Assembly: GCA_030686995.1 (NCBI GenBank)
Contig: JARVZY010002418.1
Location: 52,001 to 116,000, forward strand
Length of the DNA stretch: 64,000 bases
Source of the DNA: Artemisia argyi
Lineage: Eukaryota > Streptophyta > Magnoliopsida > Asterales > Asteraceae
Direction of reading: 5' to 3'
Shown: piece by piece, positions 22,791-35,424 of the stretch
Layout: each line of letters starts with the position of its first letter
Position numbering within the stretch: position 1 is the first letter of the stretch
Notes under the pieces: generated by a model
The model's database searches: none
Seen by the model: the letters and a program-made list of their open reading frames with translations, nothing else
Told to the model about the DNA's origin: nothing
Translations under genes and position numbers: made by a program

Positions 22791-25060
22791 TTTATTACGA
22801 TTTGTTTGTGATTTATGTTTCAATCGAATAGAAAAAATGATCAAAATCAATGTTTCTAAACGATTAACGATCTGAGATGATGATTTGGAGGTGAAATCGG
22901 AATGGAATGGGGGTGTTTTTTGTGGAATCGGAGAGTGTTCTTTTTGTGAATGCGTGTTTTTGCCCTAATTGTTTTTTTTAGGGGGGGGGGAAGTGAAGGT
23001 TAATTCTTTTTTTTTGGTTTACATACTTGTCTTTTTTGCCCCTGAAGTGTAATTTTCTGAATTAATGTCAGCCTTTGGATCAAATTGGAATGGATGGTTG
23101 GGATGGTTTCACCAGTTCTATAGAGAATGGTGGGTCTCTAGGGATCTTAACTCCATGGTATCCTCTAGCTCGCCAGAGTTGGATTTGTTAAGGGTTAGGT
23201 TATTTGTGACCCCTCTCACTTTTTTTTACAAGTGATACCTCTCATGATTTTTCTGGTTTTATATTATTTTTTTATTTTTATAATTTTGTTTATACTGAAA
23301 AAAACTGAAAGTACAAAACCACAAATATAAAGTTTAATAAGTCAAAAGTATAAAATTAACAAAACATATGAAACATAAACTGATAAAAAAACTATTTTGT
23401 TAAACAAAGTGGTCAGAAGGAATGGAGGATGTAAAAGATACACTAAAAGATGGACAAAAGGTACCAATAACACAAACCTTTGTCAAAGCATGCATATACC
23501 TTGTAATTACTTTATCTTAATACAAAAATTTCCATATTAAAACTTAGTCTTTGTTAATACTTTTAAATTCCATATTTCAAAAATACTTTTATATTCCATA
23601 ATACAACTTAGTCTTCGTTTAAGCCAAAAATACTTTTATATTATATTATACTATCTATCATTTGTCGATGGACCAAACTCCCAGATTGGTTTAAAATAGT
23701 ATTTTTAGTATAATAGTATTTCCAGTAGTCTTTACTAAAGTGTGTTCTATGTTTGAGCTTTGGTGTTATTGTTTGGGCCCTTCGGTCCACCGTGGTAGCC
23801 CCATCTTCCGGGGTGTTGATATCAACGTTCTTATAGATTCCCACATTCTCAAACACGTGTCTTCACCATTGACAGTTATCCGTTTTCATAAACACGTGTC
23901 TTTCAAACCTATTTCCTTAATTAATGACTCATCAAAGATCATATCAAAATCAACAAAAAAAAAACATACATTGACTCCAGAAATGCAGTTTCAAGATGAA
24001 GAAGAATTTGGAATTGCATATTTTACATAATCAAAAATCTTTAATTTTTATCAGGTATTAAAACCCCTCTTTTTATTTCTTGCTTAATTTGTGTTTCATT
24101 TTATTAAAATCCAACATGTGGGTTTCTTTGTGATTGGCGGTTTGGTTTAAAAAACATTGTGATTTGCGATTTCATTTTACTAAAATCCAACTTGGTTGTG
24201 TTGCAAACAACTGGAGCCGAGTATCGCGAGTTATATGGGAAGGTGAAAGGTTTGGAAATTGTTTTAGATGAGCTAAACTAATGAAACTTAGTTTTTGTTT
24301 TGGAAACATGTTAATGAAGTTAAAGGTCCGTACTTTCTAATGATCGAAAGTGGATGTAATGATCAGCTGAATTTTCTTTCACATCGATTTTTTAGGTTCA
24401 TGATGATGGGAAACGTCCATCACGATAGCTTGCTATTGGGGTTTTTTAGTGTCGCCTTGGTATTTGCACTGTTACCTTGCCTTGGCACAACTAAGGTAAA
24501 GTTTGTGTACTAACAGTAACAATATTTATTATGCTAAACTGAGATGTTATAGAAACTTTTTACTACAAGGCTTAATGATATTGTTGTTGGAATATTGTTA
24601 GTGCTTTCGATATGGTTGAGAAAACATGTTCCTAGGTGGTTGAGGTTGATAGGACAAATGAGCAGTTTTGAGGGTCTTAAGGATTGTTTATTTGTTAGTG
24701 AAAAATAGCTTATTTAAAAGTCAGAAAACCTTATATCAAAACACAATAACTAGATAAGCGCTTTATGTTGTTTATTGACGTTACTAAGATTAGGAGTCAT
24801 TGTGGATAGTCATAAATAAAATCCAGGGGCTGGACGCGGCTAAAGATTAGGAGTCATTGTGGATAGTCATAAATAAACGTTAAATGACATTATTGTCTAA
24901 TGCAATAGTTCTGTAAACTATTTTCTTAAACAACCTTTTAAATGCGACAGTAAATCTAAGTCGCAACCTCGGTGTATGTTCACAAGCATATGGTTAAAAG
25001 ACGTCAATTTCTATTTTAAAAGAACTGCACAACCAATAATTCTTTTTTATAATGCTTGAT
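22791..25060. other. Gene-poor interval
   Basis: AT-rich DNA with G- and T-runs near 22974-23016. Short frames at 23740-24030 and 24295-24513 have no recognisable motifs. A 35-base direct repeat lies at 24786-24820 and 24843-24877. No supported gene. Confidence 0.4.
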
Positions 25061-25104
25061 CATGTGGATTTATTTAATAACTTTGTTTTTTGTGACTTTG
25101 CAGG

Positions 25105-25766
25105 AGTTGCAAATGACAGTCATGCTTACGCTAATCGAGCTGTTGTTGGCGGCATGGATGGGGTGTAGGTGGTGCCATGGTGGTAACCGTTGGGCTGCTT
25201 GGCTAATGACATATTTGACCATTCTCTTTAGATATCTTATCATTCCAACAAAACAAGTGTTTCTTTAATATATGCAGGAAGGTACTACCAAAATAAGGTA
25301 AAACTGAAGTTTGTACTTGATATCAAGTGTGACATATTTGTAAACTGAATAATTGATGTTTGTATATCTGTGTAGGGGTATGAGGGTGTATTAACATGCT
25401 AATATCGCAGTGATCACATTGTGATCACATAGACGCAGTTGGGATTGAATTTAAATACAACAAAAAATACACATAAAAGAAACGCCTAAAATTATGGCCA
25501 TTTCCAGTTTCATTGAGGTAACCTTTATTACATACCGTGTTGTACAATAACCAAAAGCTAATTTTGTGCATCCATAAAAGCTGTTTTAAAATTGATTAAT
25601 GGAAAGTGCGTAGTTTAATGAAACAATGGGTCTTTTGTTGTCGTAATTTTGCGACGACGAGGATGAAAAAACTCTTGATACTACCAATGGAAAACCTGTT
25701 TCCGAAATCGTTAAACACGGGTCAACCAAATAATATTTCCCCTTTATAGTTGTTCAACCAAATAAT

Positions 25767-25810
<44 letters not shown>

Positions 25811-27210
25811 TTATTTGTAAGTATGTGAAACTGTGAAATGCATTGCCATGGTTAGTAAATATGTTGATGTTAGTAAAAATGTACAAATACATTGACATTG
25901 ACGTTGAAGATATTCTACTGTTGTCAGCATACATATGAAAATATGTGTTAGTCTGTCGGTTGGTAAATATGTGAAAGTACGGTGCATCTTTAATAGCTAT
26001 TCAAGAAGTTTAGTTATCAAAATCACAAACATCCTATAATTATCCTGTGTAAAGCACTGTCCTTGGTTACTTATGTGTATTGTTTCGGTTTCAGGCGAAT
26101 ACCAGATTCTCAGGGCAATCAAAAGGACAGAAGCACAGGGCGGTGAGGCTCAACATATCGAAAGTGAATCCATAGCTCAAGGAGGTACTATGGCCTATGC
26201 TCTTTTGGTTTTGGCCGCTCGCTGACTGACAATGATGGTACACGGTTCATTTACATGCTCTTTTCAATCTTAAACTTCAAAATTTCTGATTTTATATCAT
26301 GCTTTTTCTGCACAGTTCTACAGCCAAAGTCTTGCAAATTAAATACGCACTTCAGAAGACGTTGTGAAAATCTAGTGCGGAGCAAGTAAGCCGATTGTAT
26401 TGCTTCACTCAACTTTCAAGTTAAGTTTGACATCGGTAGTGTAAGTGTAGACCTTTTTTTGGATTAGAGTATTGTGTTTTCTTTATGTTACTTCAACTGA
26501 GAGTTTTTGACTTCTATAAAATGCAGGTTCAACAAGCTGAACACAAATGGTGTTAACCGAGTGGAGCATGGGTTAAACTGGTACGCTGGGATTTTGACGG
26601 ACGAAAAATTAGAGGATTCATCGACTTGATACGAATTATTGATCTTACAGATGGTCAAACATAAGAAAGTGAATTAGATACTGAAAATATGTATAGTGAC
26701 GAAAAGTATAAAAAAGCTACTGTATGGTGTGCAAGGTTTGCAGGCGAAGATGCGCGTTATGAATTCGACTGTTTACTTGAGAATTAAGGATAACCAGTTA
26801 AAAGAAAGTATATGTATTAGATGATAATATGTTGCTTCCTTATTTGGTTTTTAGTTAATGTAACGGGCCGCCAACTAAGCACAAAGCATTTGAGTCCTGG
26901 AACTGTGTATGTTCCAACTTTCATGCTAGCTTTTTGTTTGGCGAACGGCTGACTACCTCCACCTGACGCAAGCACCAACAGGAAATATCGAACTCTTAAA
27001 AGAAAGAATACAAGACTGAGGATCCATCCAAAACAGTTCGAAAAGAATTCAGACATATCATCCATGAAACAGGCGAACCAACAATGCAAGAGACAGAAAC
27101 CACTCTCACAGAAGATGAACCAACGGTGACACCACTTCCACATGAACCATCTGCCGATCCAGCAGACAAAACGGGTGCCCAGCCCAGCAAGAAGACCGAG
27201 TATGACTAGA
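25105..27210 (+). pseudogene. Unrecognised spliced-gene-like fragments
   Basis: Several short plus-strand stretches are preceded by acceptor-like sequences (TTTGCAG/G at 25104, ATGCAG/G at 25278, TTTCAG/GCG at 26095, ATGCAG/G at 26526), and two are followed by GTA donors (25299, 26186). The stretch 26527-26790 encodes residues such as VKLVRWDFDGRKIRGFIDLIRIIDLTDGQT broken by two stops; 27000-27208 encodes a Glu/Thr/Pro-rich end with QPSKKTEYD. I do not recognise the protein. It could be a broken host gene or transposon-captured exons. Confidence 0.3.
25769..25809. repeat. T homopolymer, 41 bases
   Basis: Uninterrupted T run; could be an old poly(A) tail of a minus-strand retroposed copy or simple expansion. 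Confidence 0.9.
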
Positions 27211-27520
27211 GTAACACAACAAGTCTTATAATATGATCTGTAAAAAACCTATAAGTAGATGTGTACAGTAAGTGAACGTAGGATATCGTTGCACGTATCT
27301 AGGATAGATGTGCAAGCATGTGAACACAGGATGTCACAACAGTGTAGTGACTTCTAAAATTGCAAGTGTAAAGCCGGTAGAAAAAACCCTTGCAACGTTT
27401 TGACCCTTGCAACGTTTTGTAACAATCATCCTAGTAATACATCTATCCAATTTTGTCTCTTTTGCGCTACGTGCAAGCCCAGGAAACGCATAAGCAGATG
27501 TCTCACACAGGTATAGAGGC

Positions 27521-27539
27521 CCCGCCGCAACGCGGCGGG
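27521..27539 (+). repeat. GC-rich hairpin resembling a Helitron 3' end
   Basis: CCCGCCGC-AAC-GCGGCGGG is a perfect 8-bp stem with a 3-base loop. This sequence type is typical just before the CTRR end of plant Helitrons, but only CTCA (27545) and CTAT (27554) follow, so the end is degraded or the call is wrong. Confidence 0.4.
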
Positions 27540-27559
27540 TTCCCTCACCTTGTTCCTAT

Positions 27560-28434
27560 ATCAAATGCATAGTCTTTGTTCTTTAAAAATAAATAAAAAT
27601 GCACATCTTTTGTAATGTTACCGAATCGTCCGCTGTCCCTAGCAAAATCTAGGATTTACAAACACACGGTCATCGCATGGCAAAAAACTATTAGGAAGAT
27701 TTTGCCTTCTTTCAATTACTTGTCCACAAAATTCAAATAAAATGAATAACAAAACATTAAACACTCTAAGAGCACATGGTGTATGGGTGCATATGGTTAA
27801 TTCTATCTGTAGGCAACTTTCTAGATAGCATGCGGCATGGCGTGACGGCATCGTTAAGCCTCACACATTAGAAGCTATGACGAAGCCTTAACATTATTTA
27901 TGTCGTGACTTAAAGCGGAAAAATATATAAAAATATTTATAGATTTATATATTTTATATTTCATGTATATTAGGTTTACAAAAAGTGTTATACATAATAA
28001 CTATGTCATTAAAAAAAAAAAAAAAAAATCATTTTATTTGAATTTATAAAAGGCGTACCTTGTCTATTGCGTAGCGTAGAGGTCATGTCTCGCGCTTTTG
28101 CAATGCCTTTGCGACGCTATAACGCGCTTTTTAGAACCATCACGGTAGGATAGTAGCTAAAAATTTTAAAAAGTGGTGAAGTAATATCGAGTTATGAACT
28201 AAATGCATCAATAATGATCTCGTTTGATCAAATTAAGAGAAGAGTTATTTTACATATCAAACTTTTCTTATATACTAAGTGACTCATCTCCATCATTTAT
28301 TTAAAAATAAACCAATGGTTTATATTAAAAGCATTTTAATATTTCACCTATTTTTAATAATTTAAATATCTCTTAAACCGTTAATCTTTAAGCGAAAATA
28401 ATTACACCATCGTGACAAGCATTTAATTATAATT
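27560..28434. other. Non-coding AT-rich interval
   Basis: No supported gene. A 70-codon minus-strand frame at 27639-27851 has no recognisable motif. Confidence 0.4.
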
Positions 28435-28629
28435 CTATAGACGGGCACTTTAATATACTTTCGAAAAAAAAAAAAAACATTTTTTTTCACGTTATCTTAT
28501 GAAATATCACATGTTATATTAGTGTTAAATAACATATGATTTTTTTCATAAAAATTTCAGTAACAAAAAAAAAAATGTGAAAATACGAAATTTTTTTTGT
28601 TGAAAGTATATATCAAAGTCCCTATATCT
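28435..28629. mobile_element. MITE-like inverted repeat element
   Basis: Left end CTATAGACGGGCACTTTAAT and the complement of the right end, CTAGATATAGGGACTTTGAT, align over about 25 bases with small gaps, continuing into ATACTTTC. The interior is short, AT-rich and non-coding. The family and exact target duplication are not resolved. Confidence 0.45.
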
Positions 28630-28649
28630 AGAAAGATAATTAAATGCAC

Positions 28650-28650
<1 letters not shown>

Positions 28651-28688
<38 letters not shown>
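28651..28688. repeat. T homopolymer, 38 bases
   Basis: Uninterrupted T run just downstream of the MITE-like element. Confidence 0.9.
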
Positions 28689-28690
<2 letters not shown>

Positions 28691-29106
28691 CGATTGACGG
28701 TTTGAAATGTATTAATATTTGAAAAAAGAAATATGAGTTTTTTAAATTATTAGGATAAATCTCAATCTATTAAATTAAATAAAGATGTATGATGGATATT
28801 AATCAGGTAAAAAAAGTTTAGTTCTCAATTAATTTTAAATCTCCAATTAAATAGAGTGGCAATATTGTTATCATCTTGAAACCTATGGTTAATTACTAAT
28901 TAGTCAACACTATTTAATGACGTCCACGAGCCAAGATCTGAAGCGGTTTATTTAAAAATTGTTGTGTTACTCGTAAAATTTAATCGACCATACTTAATAT
29001 CCAAGCTATATATTAACCACCGGTTCATCAACTTTGACTACTTTTTATTCAGACATCGGTATTGAATATTGATTACGAGTACTATTTATTTATGGTAATC
29101 ATTTTA

Positions 29107-29265
29107 AAATATATTTTGTTATTTTGTCCAGTTTTATATAGCAAAACTAATTTTTGCAGATTGATTAACAAACTTGACATTTTCATCAATTTTGATGTAT
29201 TTTTTTTTTTTTACATTCTCCTCCGATTTGTGCCACAGCAAACAAGTTACAGTATATCAATCTGC
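29107..29265 (-). repeat. Dispersed repeat E, minus copy, left part
   Basis: The complement of 29110-29200 (with AAATACATCAAAATTGATG, GTCAAGTTTG, CAATCTGCAAA, TATAAAACTG) resembles 40855-40960 in the same order. Copia D appears to have inserted next to or within another copy whose remainder starts at 40355. Confidence 0.5.
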
Positions 29266-29266
29266 A

Positions 29267-29323
<57 letters not shown>

Positions 29324-29325
29324 AA
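29266..29325. repeat. AAT microsatellite at the D 5' LTR edge
   Basis: About 17 ATA/AAT units, then AAAT units. It replaces the first 8 or so bases of the D 5' LTR, which the 3' copy shows as TGTTAGAG. Confidence 0.9.
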
Positions 29326-30096
29326 TTTGTGGAAAAATAGTAATATGCGTATGTCTAGTATCGAAATCGAGACTTCGGGATTGCACACATTATAAATGAG
29401 AATTAAAGGATAATAATTAATATATTTATATATTTAATTATTTGAACACAAGAAATGACTAATGGTCATTATTACTTAACGGAATTGACTAATGAGCAAA
29501 CGAGAAGGACTAGTTTGTAATTAGATGCCAAGAAGGATCCGGAAGAACCTTCTTGGGTCCTAGGCAGGTCGATCAAGGGAGAGGGGAAACCCAAACCTAA
29601 TCAAACTTGTTCACCAAGTTACAAACATTATATAAACAAACTTAGGGGTAAAACTTTTGTACCTTTTGTGCACACACAAACCCTAAAGTTTTTTCCTCTA
29701 TTTGTTTTCTTTTATTGTCGTACGATCAAACAACCCTAAGGGTTTTTGGATCGAAATTTTCTAAGCAAAAGTCTTGTGGTTTTGATTACTAGCATAACCT
29801 TTAATTCGTTATTAATTTGTGTGTACAAGAACGAGGTAATTACTCATTATAGTAATTATCAAGGGATCGATTAACAAAAAGGTAAGGGGTTAATAATTGA
29901 TCTATATAAATCCTAATTAGGGTTCATCACTTGTTCAAGTTTGTTGAAGTGATTCTTGTTTAGCTAGAATCTAAAGGTACGTTCTTGTTAAGTTTATGTT
30001 AATCTTTTATACGTTATAATTGATATTACGCTTCCGCATAATATGACTACTTCATTTGTTTAATTATATGAATGTCATGGTATATTAATTTTAACA
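29326..30096 (+). repeat. 5' LTR of D
   Basis: Aligns with 39585-40352 from TTTGTGG through the 'attaattttaa' end and finishes CA at 30096. Its first bases were lost to the adjoining microsatellite. Carries a TATATAAAC-type box near 29631. Confidence 0.85.
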
Positions 30097-30097
30097 G

Positions 30098-30110
30098 TGA
30101 CATCACGAGC
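30098..30110 (+). promoter_or_regulatory. Primer binding site of D (initiator tRNA-Met type, degraded)
   Basis: TGACATCACGAGC differs from the usual TGGTATCAGAGC by two substitutions and an inserted C; it follows the LTR end after one base. Confidence 0.6.
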
Positions 30111-31513
30111 TTGCCATAACATGTAATTGATTATTAAAAACACATAAAAAACGAATCTTTATTGTTTTTGTTACATGTTGATTGATTATTATAGAACTAG
30201 GTTTCTTTAAATTTTCGAAACCCTTAAAATTTGGGGGGAGGGGGGGGGGGTCGATTACCTCCTTTATCCAAATTAGGGTTTGTGATTTAAATGTTAATTG
30301 GATTAGAAACCCTAGGTTGTCAACATGTTTATGTGTTCATGAACGTATCTTGTGATCTAATTGCTAATTGTTATGCATGAATCCATGATGAAACATGCAT
30401 GTTAGTCATGGATTGGTTGATTGATTAATTGTTAGTATTGTTTTTATCACAAGTAATTTTTTAGATAGATCTAAAATTGGGGAATACCTCAATTGTTAAT
30501 AAATCAATTTATGTTCTATGTGGTGTGTAATTGACTATGGCCTACGCAATTGATTCGTCAATGTATGTGGCTCCACTTCCTTTAAAGGGAAGGCCTTAGT
30601 TAATTACATGCATATTGGAAAACCTATAATTGATTTGATTAGGGTTTATCTAATCAAGTATGCATGTGGCTAATTGTTTCACTTTATAATTGTTATGTTT
30701 ATTAGTTGTTTAAATTTTCTTTATTATTACTTGTTTTATTATTTTTGTTTGACATGTTTGTAAGCAATAAAAGGATAAATTTATGAAAAGAAAATTAATT
30801 GGACTAATAATGGTGAAACTTGTTGTGATGAATTATGATTCTTGCAAGGTCTTATGTGCCGACAGTGGTTCGCTTCGCACGGTAATTGGCTCCCAGGCGA
30901 GACTAGCAAGATTTATAATTTATTACATGTTTTTAAGACTAAAGTTATAAACTTTTCTTGATTGATGTTTTTGTACATAATGGTTAACTAGGCTCGACTG
31001 AAGTTTGACAAACTATAAGGTGGGTATAAGTGGAAACGGGTTCTCTAAGAGATTCACTCCTACCGGGTTTCCACGCTTGCTAGTGCATGATTAGACTTAC
31101 CGAAAAACCATTACATGTACAATATCATCTTAAGGGTGATTTACCTCAATTCCACGCGCCACTTTTGTGTTAATTATCTGAATAACTTGGGTCTTTATGA
31201 CTCATGTAGTAGTAGGATACAGTGGGCGATAATTGGAGGTTCTTCTTTAATTGGTGAACCCAATACCTCAAGTAACAAGTTTTTGATTTAATCTTAGCTT
31301 AAAAAAGGTTAAAACTAAAATGGTTTTGAAAACTTATGTTATGAAGATGAGTGCATGCATCTTTGTACATGTTTTGATTGCCACATCTAGCTAAATACCC
31401 TATAAAATTTAAGTTACATGCCATCTAATTATAAGAAACACTTGAAGTTATTATTTGGTAAATGTGAGATCCAGGCTAAATTTTAATGACAAGGTAAAAT
31501 TATGTTAATGTGT
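30111..31513 (+). other. Leader of D, first part
   Basis: Non-coding. Includes a G-run at 30233-30250 and AT-rich stretches. The leader continues after element F at 34354-34711, giving about 1.8 kb between LTR and gag. Confidence 0.6.
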
Positions 31514-33422
31514 GAGACTGTTATGACCAAGAAACACGTTAGGGAGGTCGTGGTTGATGGAAATACATGATTATTCTAGAGAGAGAAAGTAGAGAGAGAA
31601 AGGTGAAGAACTATGTGTTTTATTGAAACGATAATGAATGGAGCTTACACACTTTCCCACACCCCTCATGGAGAGTCATGAGTGGTATTTATAGGCTCCT
31701 AACACCACATGTTTGCCTACTTGACAATAGTAGTCCCTGTAGTATCTAATCTAGTCCATTTCACTTGTGTGACGTTATCTTTATAAAAAAGAGAGGCTAA
31801 CAATCCCCCTCCAAGATATCGTCACACGTGAATGGTTACAATGAGACCTATAAATACATAAACAATGTAAATTACAACAATAGTAAACTATGCTGACGTT
31901 GTTGAAGCGCAGAGTCTCTGTAGTCTAGATACTGAGGCAGACTTGAAGTTCTCTCTTCCGATGATCTCGGCGTATGATCTTTGACACTGACGGCAAAGGT
32001 CTTTGTAGCTATGAACTTCAACTGTAATGGTCTAGTTAGGTTATTACTCCCTCCTAACTAGTGAGCCTTTATTCTTTTTCCTGCTCCCTCCTGAACCGAC
32101 AACTCTTCTTTCATCTCACAGCGGATAAAGTAGATTCAAAAGTGTAGGAACATGGTTGTCATATGGGTAGCAGCATAACAACATAACTCACATAACATTG
32201 CATAGAAGGTTGGTAATAAGCTCTGATGAACACATACTTGGTACCTCATGGTACTTCTCTGGTATTAAGCACAGTTCCCTCGATCAACCAACGTACTGAA
32301 GACGAAACATTACTTCTTTTGGCATGTTCTTCTCCCTCCTGATGGTTGCCATATAATTACCTGTACTTCTCTGGTATTAAGCACAGTCATCGGAATCATC
32401 ATAATCTTGTGTACATGCCATACAATTACCTGTACTTTACACTTCTAATACAATTTAGAAGCCATAACAGCTTCTTAGAGCACATTCTGTGAGTATATGT
32501 CGCTAAGATATGACTCTCTTTTTCTACAATCTCATCTCTTCTCTTCAACCTATAAGCGACCTCTTCAAATTCCAACCAGCTAGTAAATAACCTCTGACTA
32601 GAGAAACAACCCAATATAACAAATCTGACAATAAAGTAAACATCCCGTAGATATGTGACTTAATCTTGTACTATGGTGTGACTAAGAACGGTGTAGAAAG
32701 TTCGTACACCATCGAATCTCTGTGTACTCTAGACTCTTCAACCAACCAACCATCAAGTATAAGACGTACATCACCTCTTGATTATCCACAACTTCGTGTG
32801 ACACTGAGCACTACAACTTAACTCCTTTAAGTGATATTTATCTAGGTCTTCATCTATCCACCCCTTGACCTATGAAAACTAGATAATCCAAGTCTTCGTC
32901 ACTATCAATACTAGTGAATGCACAAACAAGTATCTTCGAAAGTCATGCATCCATCCACCCCTAGACTTTGAGATAAATAAGTACACATACCCTTGAAATG
33001 AACTTTAAACCCAGAAAGGTGATAAAGAATTATCCCCATAATCACAAAATCCGATACTAGCCGTTGTCATTTGATTGTGATTCTTGATCAGGATCTTTTA
33101 AGCAATTTGTGGTGTGTTTTTGGTGTAGCATGAAATTCTATCTCGTTGATCTGAGTGATTTCGTATTTTCCCTCCAAAAGTAAAATTGGAAAATTTTCTC
33201 GCCCATAATTTGGAAATCACCATGAAATGTAATTCTAAGGATACCAGAAAAATTTGAGTTTGGAAAATTTTTACGCCAAATTTCACCTAAAAAATTTGAA
33301 TTTTAGCCTAAAAATTTGAATTTCGGGCCAAAATTTTCAATGTTATACCAAAATCTGAATTTCGCGTAAAAATTGAACGTTTAGTCTCCTCTCAAAAATA
33401 AATTTTACTCAAATTTTCCTGC

Positions 33423-33528
<106 letters not shown>

Positions 33529-33529
33529 C

Positions 33530-33975
33530 TAACTCGATAACATCTTCCTAACTCGGTAACCTAGAGCAATTTTGGCAGAGTTTTGTTTAGGTAAGCCCAA
33601 TTGTTATCCTTACTCGATAAACGATAAGGTTGATTCAGCCTAACTCGGCAAAACATATGTAACTCGATAACACAAGTGCTAACTCGATATGTAAACCCTT
33701 AATCGAAACCATGTAGCCCAAACTCGGTATCAAACTTGATATCAAAGAGTCCTAACTCGATAGACAAGAGTCCTAACTCGCAAACTTCCTAACTCGCCAA
33801 CAGTAACCCTAACTCGCCAGTAAACACGTCTAACTCGCCAAAAGCACTTCTAACTCGCAAGAAACACTTCTAACTCGATAAAAAAAAACTTATAACTCGC
33901 CAGCAACACTTCTAACTCGATAAAAAACACTTCTAACTTGCCAGAAAACTAGTACCCAACCGTAACTCGATAAAA
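33530..33975 (-). repeat. CGAGTTAG degenerate tandem array inside F
   Basis: On the plus strand TAACTCGATAA, TAACTCGCCAA and TAACTCGCAA recur about 20 times at 12-30 base spacing; on the element's own strand this is (G/T)CGAGTTAG. Lies just after F's primer site and leader. Confidence 0.8.
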
Positions 33976-34049
33976 ATGCGATGAACAGTACCCATATCAT
34001 TAAGAAACGCGATTTTTCACCCAAAAACACCACGATTCGCCCCCGGTTA

Positions 34050-34063
34050 GCTCTGATGCCACT
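34050..34063 (-). promoter_or_regulatory. Primer binding site of F
   Basis: The complement of GCTCTGATGCCACT reads AGTGGCATCAGAGC, one base from the initiator tRNA-Met site. Confidence 0.85.
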
Positions 34064-34711
34064 TGTTATGACCAAGAAACACGTTCGGGAGGTCGTGGTT
34101 GATGGAAATACATGATTATTCTAGAGAGAGAAAGTAGAGAGAGAAAGGTGAAGAACTATGTGTTTTATTGAAATGATAAATGAATGGAGCTGACACACTT
34201 TCCCACACCCCTCATGGAGAGTCATGAGGGATATTTATAGGCTCCTAACACTACATGTTTGCCTACTTGACAATAGTAGTCCCTGTAGTATCTAATCTAG
34301 TCCATTTCACTTGTGTGACGTTATCTTTATAAAAAAGAGAGGCTAACAGAGACCATATATGGAGATTTTATTGTTTCTAAGTTAGACGACTTAATTAAGT
34401 TGTGCGTGAGACCTAGAACTTAAGGCATGAGATGGGATGAAACATGCTTACATTGCAAATTGATGAATCAATTTGATGTAATTCCCATAATCATCTAGGA
34501 ATTGGAAATGGTTTGCCAATTATTATTCGACAGATTACCATCTTTTATACTTTCATTGCTAGCAGGTCAATTGATGTAGTGAAAATATGAAAAGTTGGGT
34601 CCTAGGTTTTCAAGAATATTATGTGGTTATATGAATATATCCTTAGGTATTATATTTTCTTGAAAATATGTATTATCGAAAATACTAATGTTTAAACTTT
34701 TTTCAGTAGAA

Positions 34712-35424
34712 ATGGCTCAACCCGATAACTCCACTGTAATTTCTGCTTTCAAGAGTCATCTTGAAAGAGAAAAATTAACTGGAAGGAATTTCAATGATTG
34801 ACACAGATCGTTCAGAATTGTCTTGAGAGTAACTGATAAGCTGAATTATTTGAATACTCCTTGCCCTGATAAGCCTGCTACTTCTACAACTTACGCAGAA
34901 AAAGCAGAATGGAGGCTTGAGTATAAAAAGTATAATGCAGTTGTGTGCTTAATGCTCACAAGTATGGATATAAAGTTGAGTACTATTTTCCATACAACAT
35001 GCTTCAAGTGCTCAAAAAGTCTAATGAAAAGACACCAGCGGTTGAATTGTATGACTTGCTCAATTAATTACACAGCTGCAAACATGGTGATGGTAAACCT
35101 GTAAGTGATTATATGTTGGAGATGAAATATTACTTTGATCAACTACACCGACTCGACTTTGGTTACCCTAAGAATGTGCAAGTGAACTTAATCAATAGGT
35201 CCCTAAACAAGGATTTTAAAGGTTTTGTTCAAAACATCAACATGCATTGCTCGGGGAAGACAGTCTCAGAGTTACTCGCAATGCTTTTGGACTATGAGAA
35301 AGGTTTACCAACTCAAGGCAAGGCACTTACTCCTCAAGTGTTGGCAATATAAGGAGGTAGGATCCAAAAGAAATCGCAGGCGAATAAGAAGGGTAAGGGT
35401 AAAGTTGACAAAGGCAAGCAGGTC
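34712..35424 (+). pseudogene. D gag (capsid) region
   Basis: ATG at 34712 opens MAQPDNSTVISAFK. The frame meets TGA at 34799 where a tryptophan is expected, then continues with RSFRIVLRVTDKLNYLNTP. A frameshift lies between about 35050 and 35113, after which DQLHRLDFGYPKNVQVNLI and MHCSGKTVSELLAMLLDYEKG follow, the usual end of the copia gag helical domain. A further shift near 35400 leads to the zinc knuckle. Gag would form the particle shell; this copy cannot make it intact. Confidence 0.8.

Noticed and set aside
27521..27539. GC-rich hairpin as a bacterial intrinsic terminator
   Set aside because: No T run follows and the whole context is eukaryotic; a Helitron-type hairpin fits better.
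33530..33975. Regularly recurring TAACTCG units as a CRISPR-like array
   Set aside because: Plant nuclear context, short degenerate units and variable spacers; it lies inside an LTR element.
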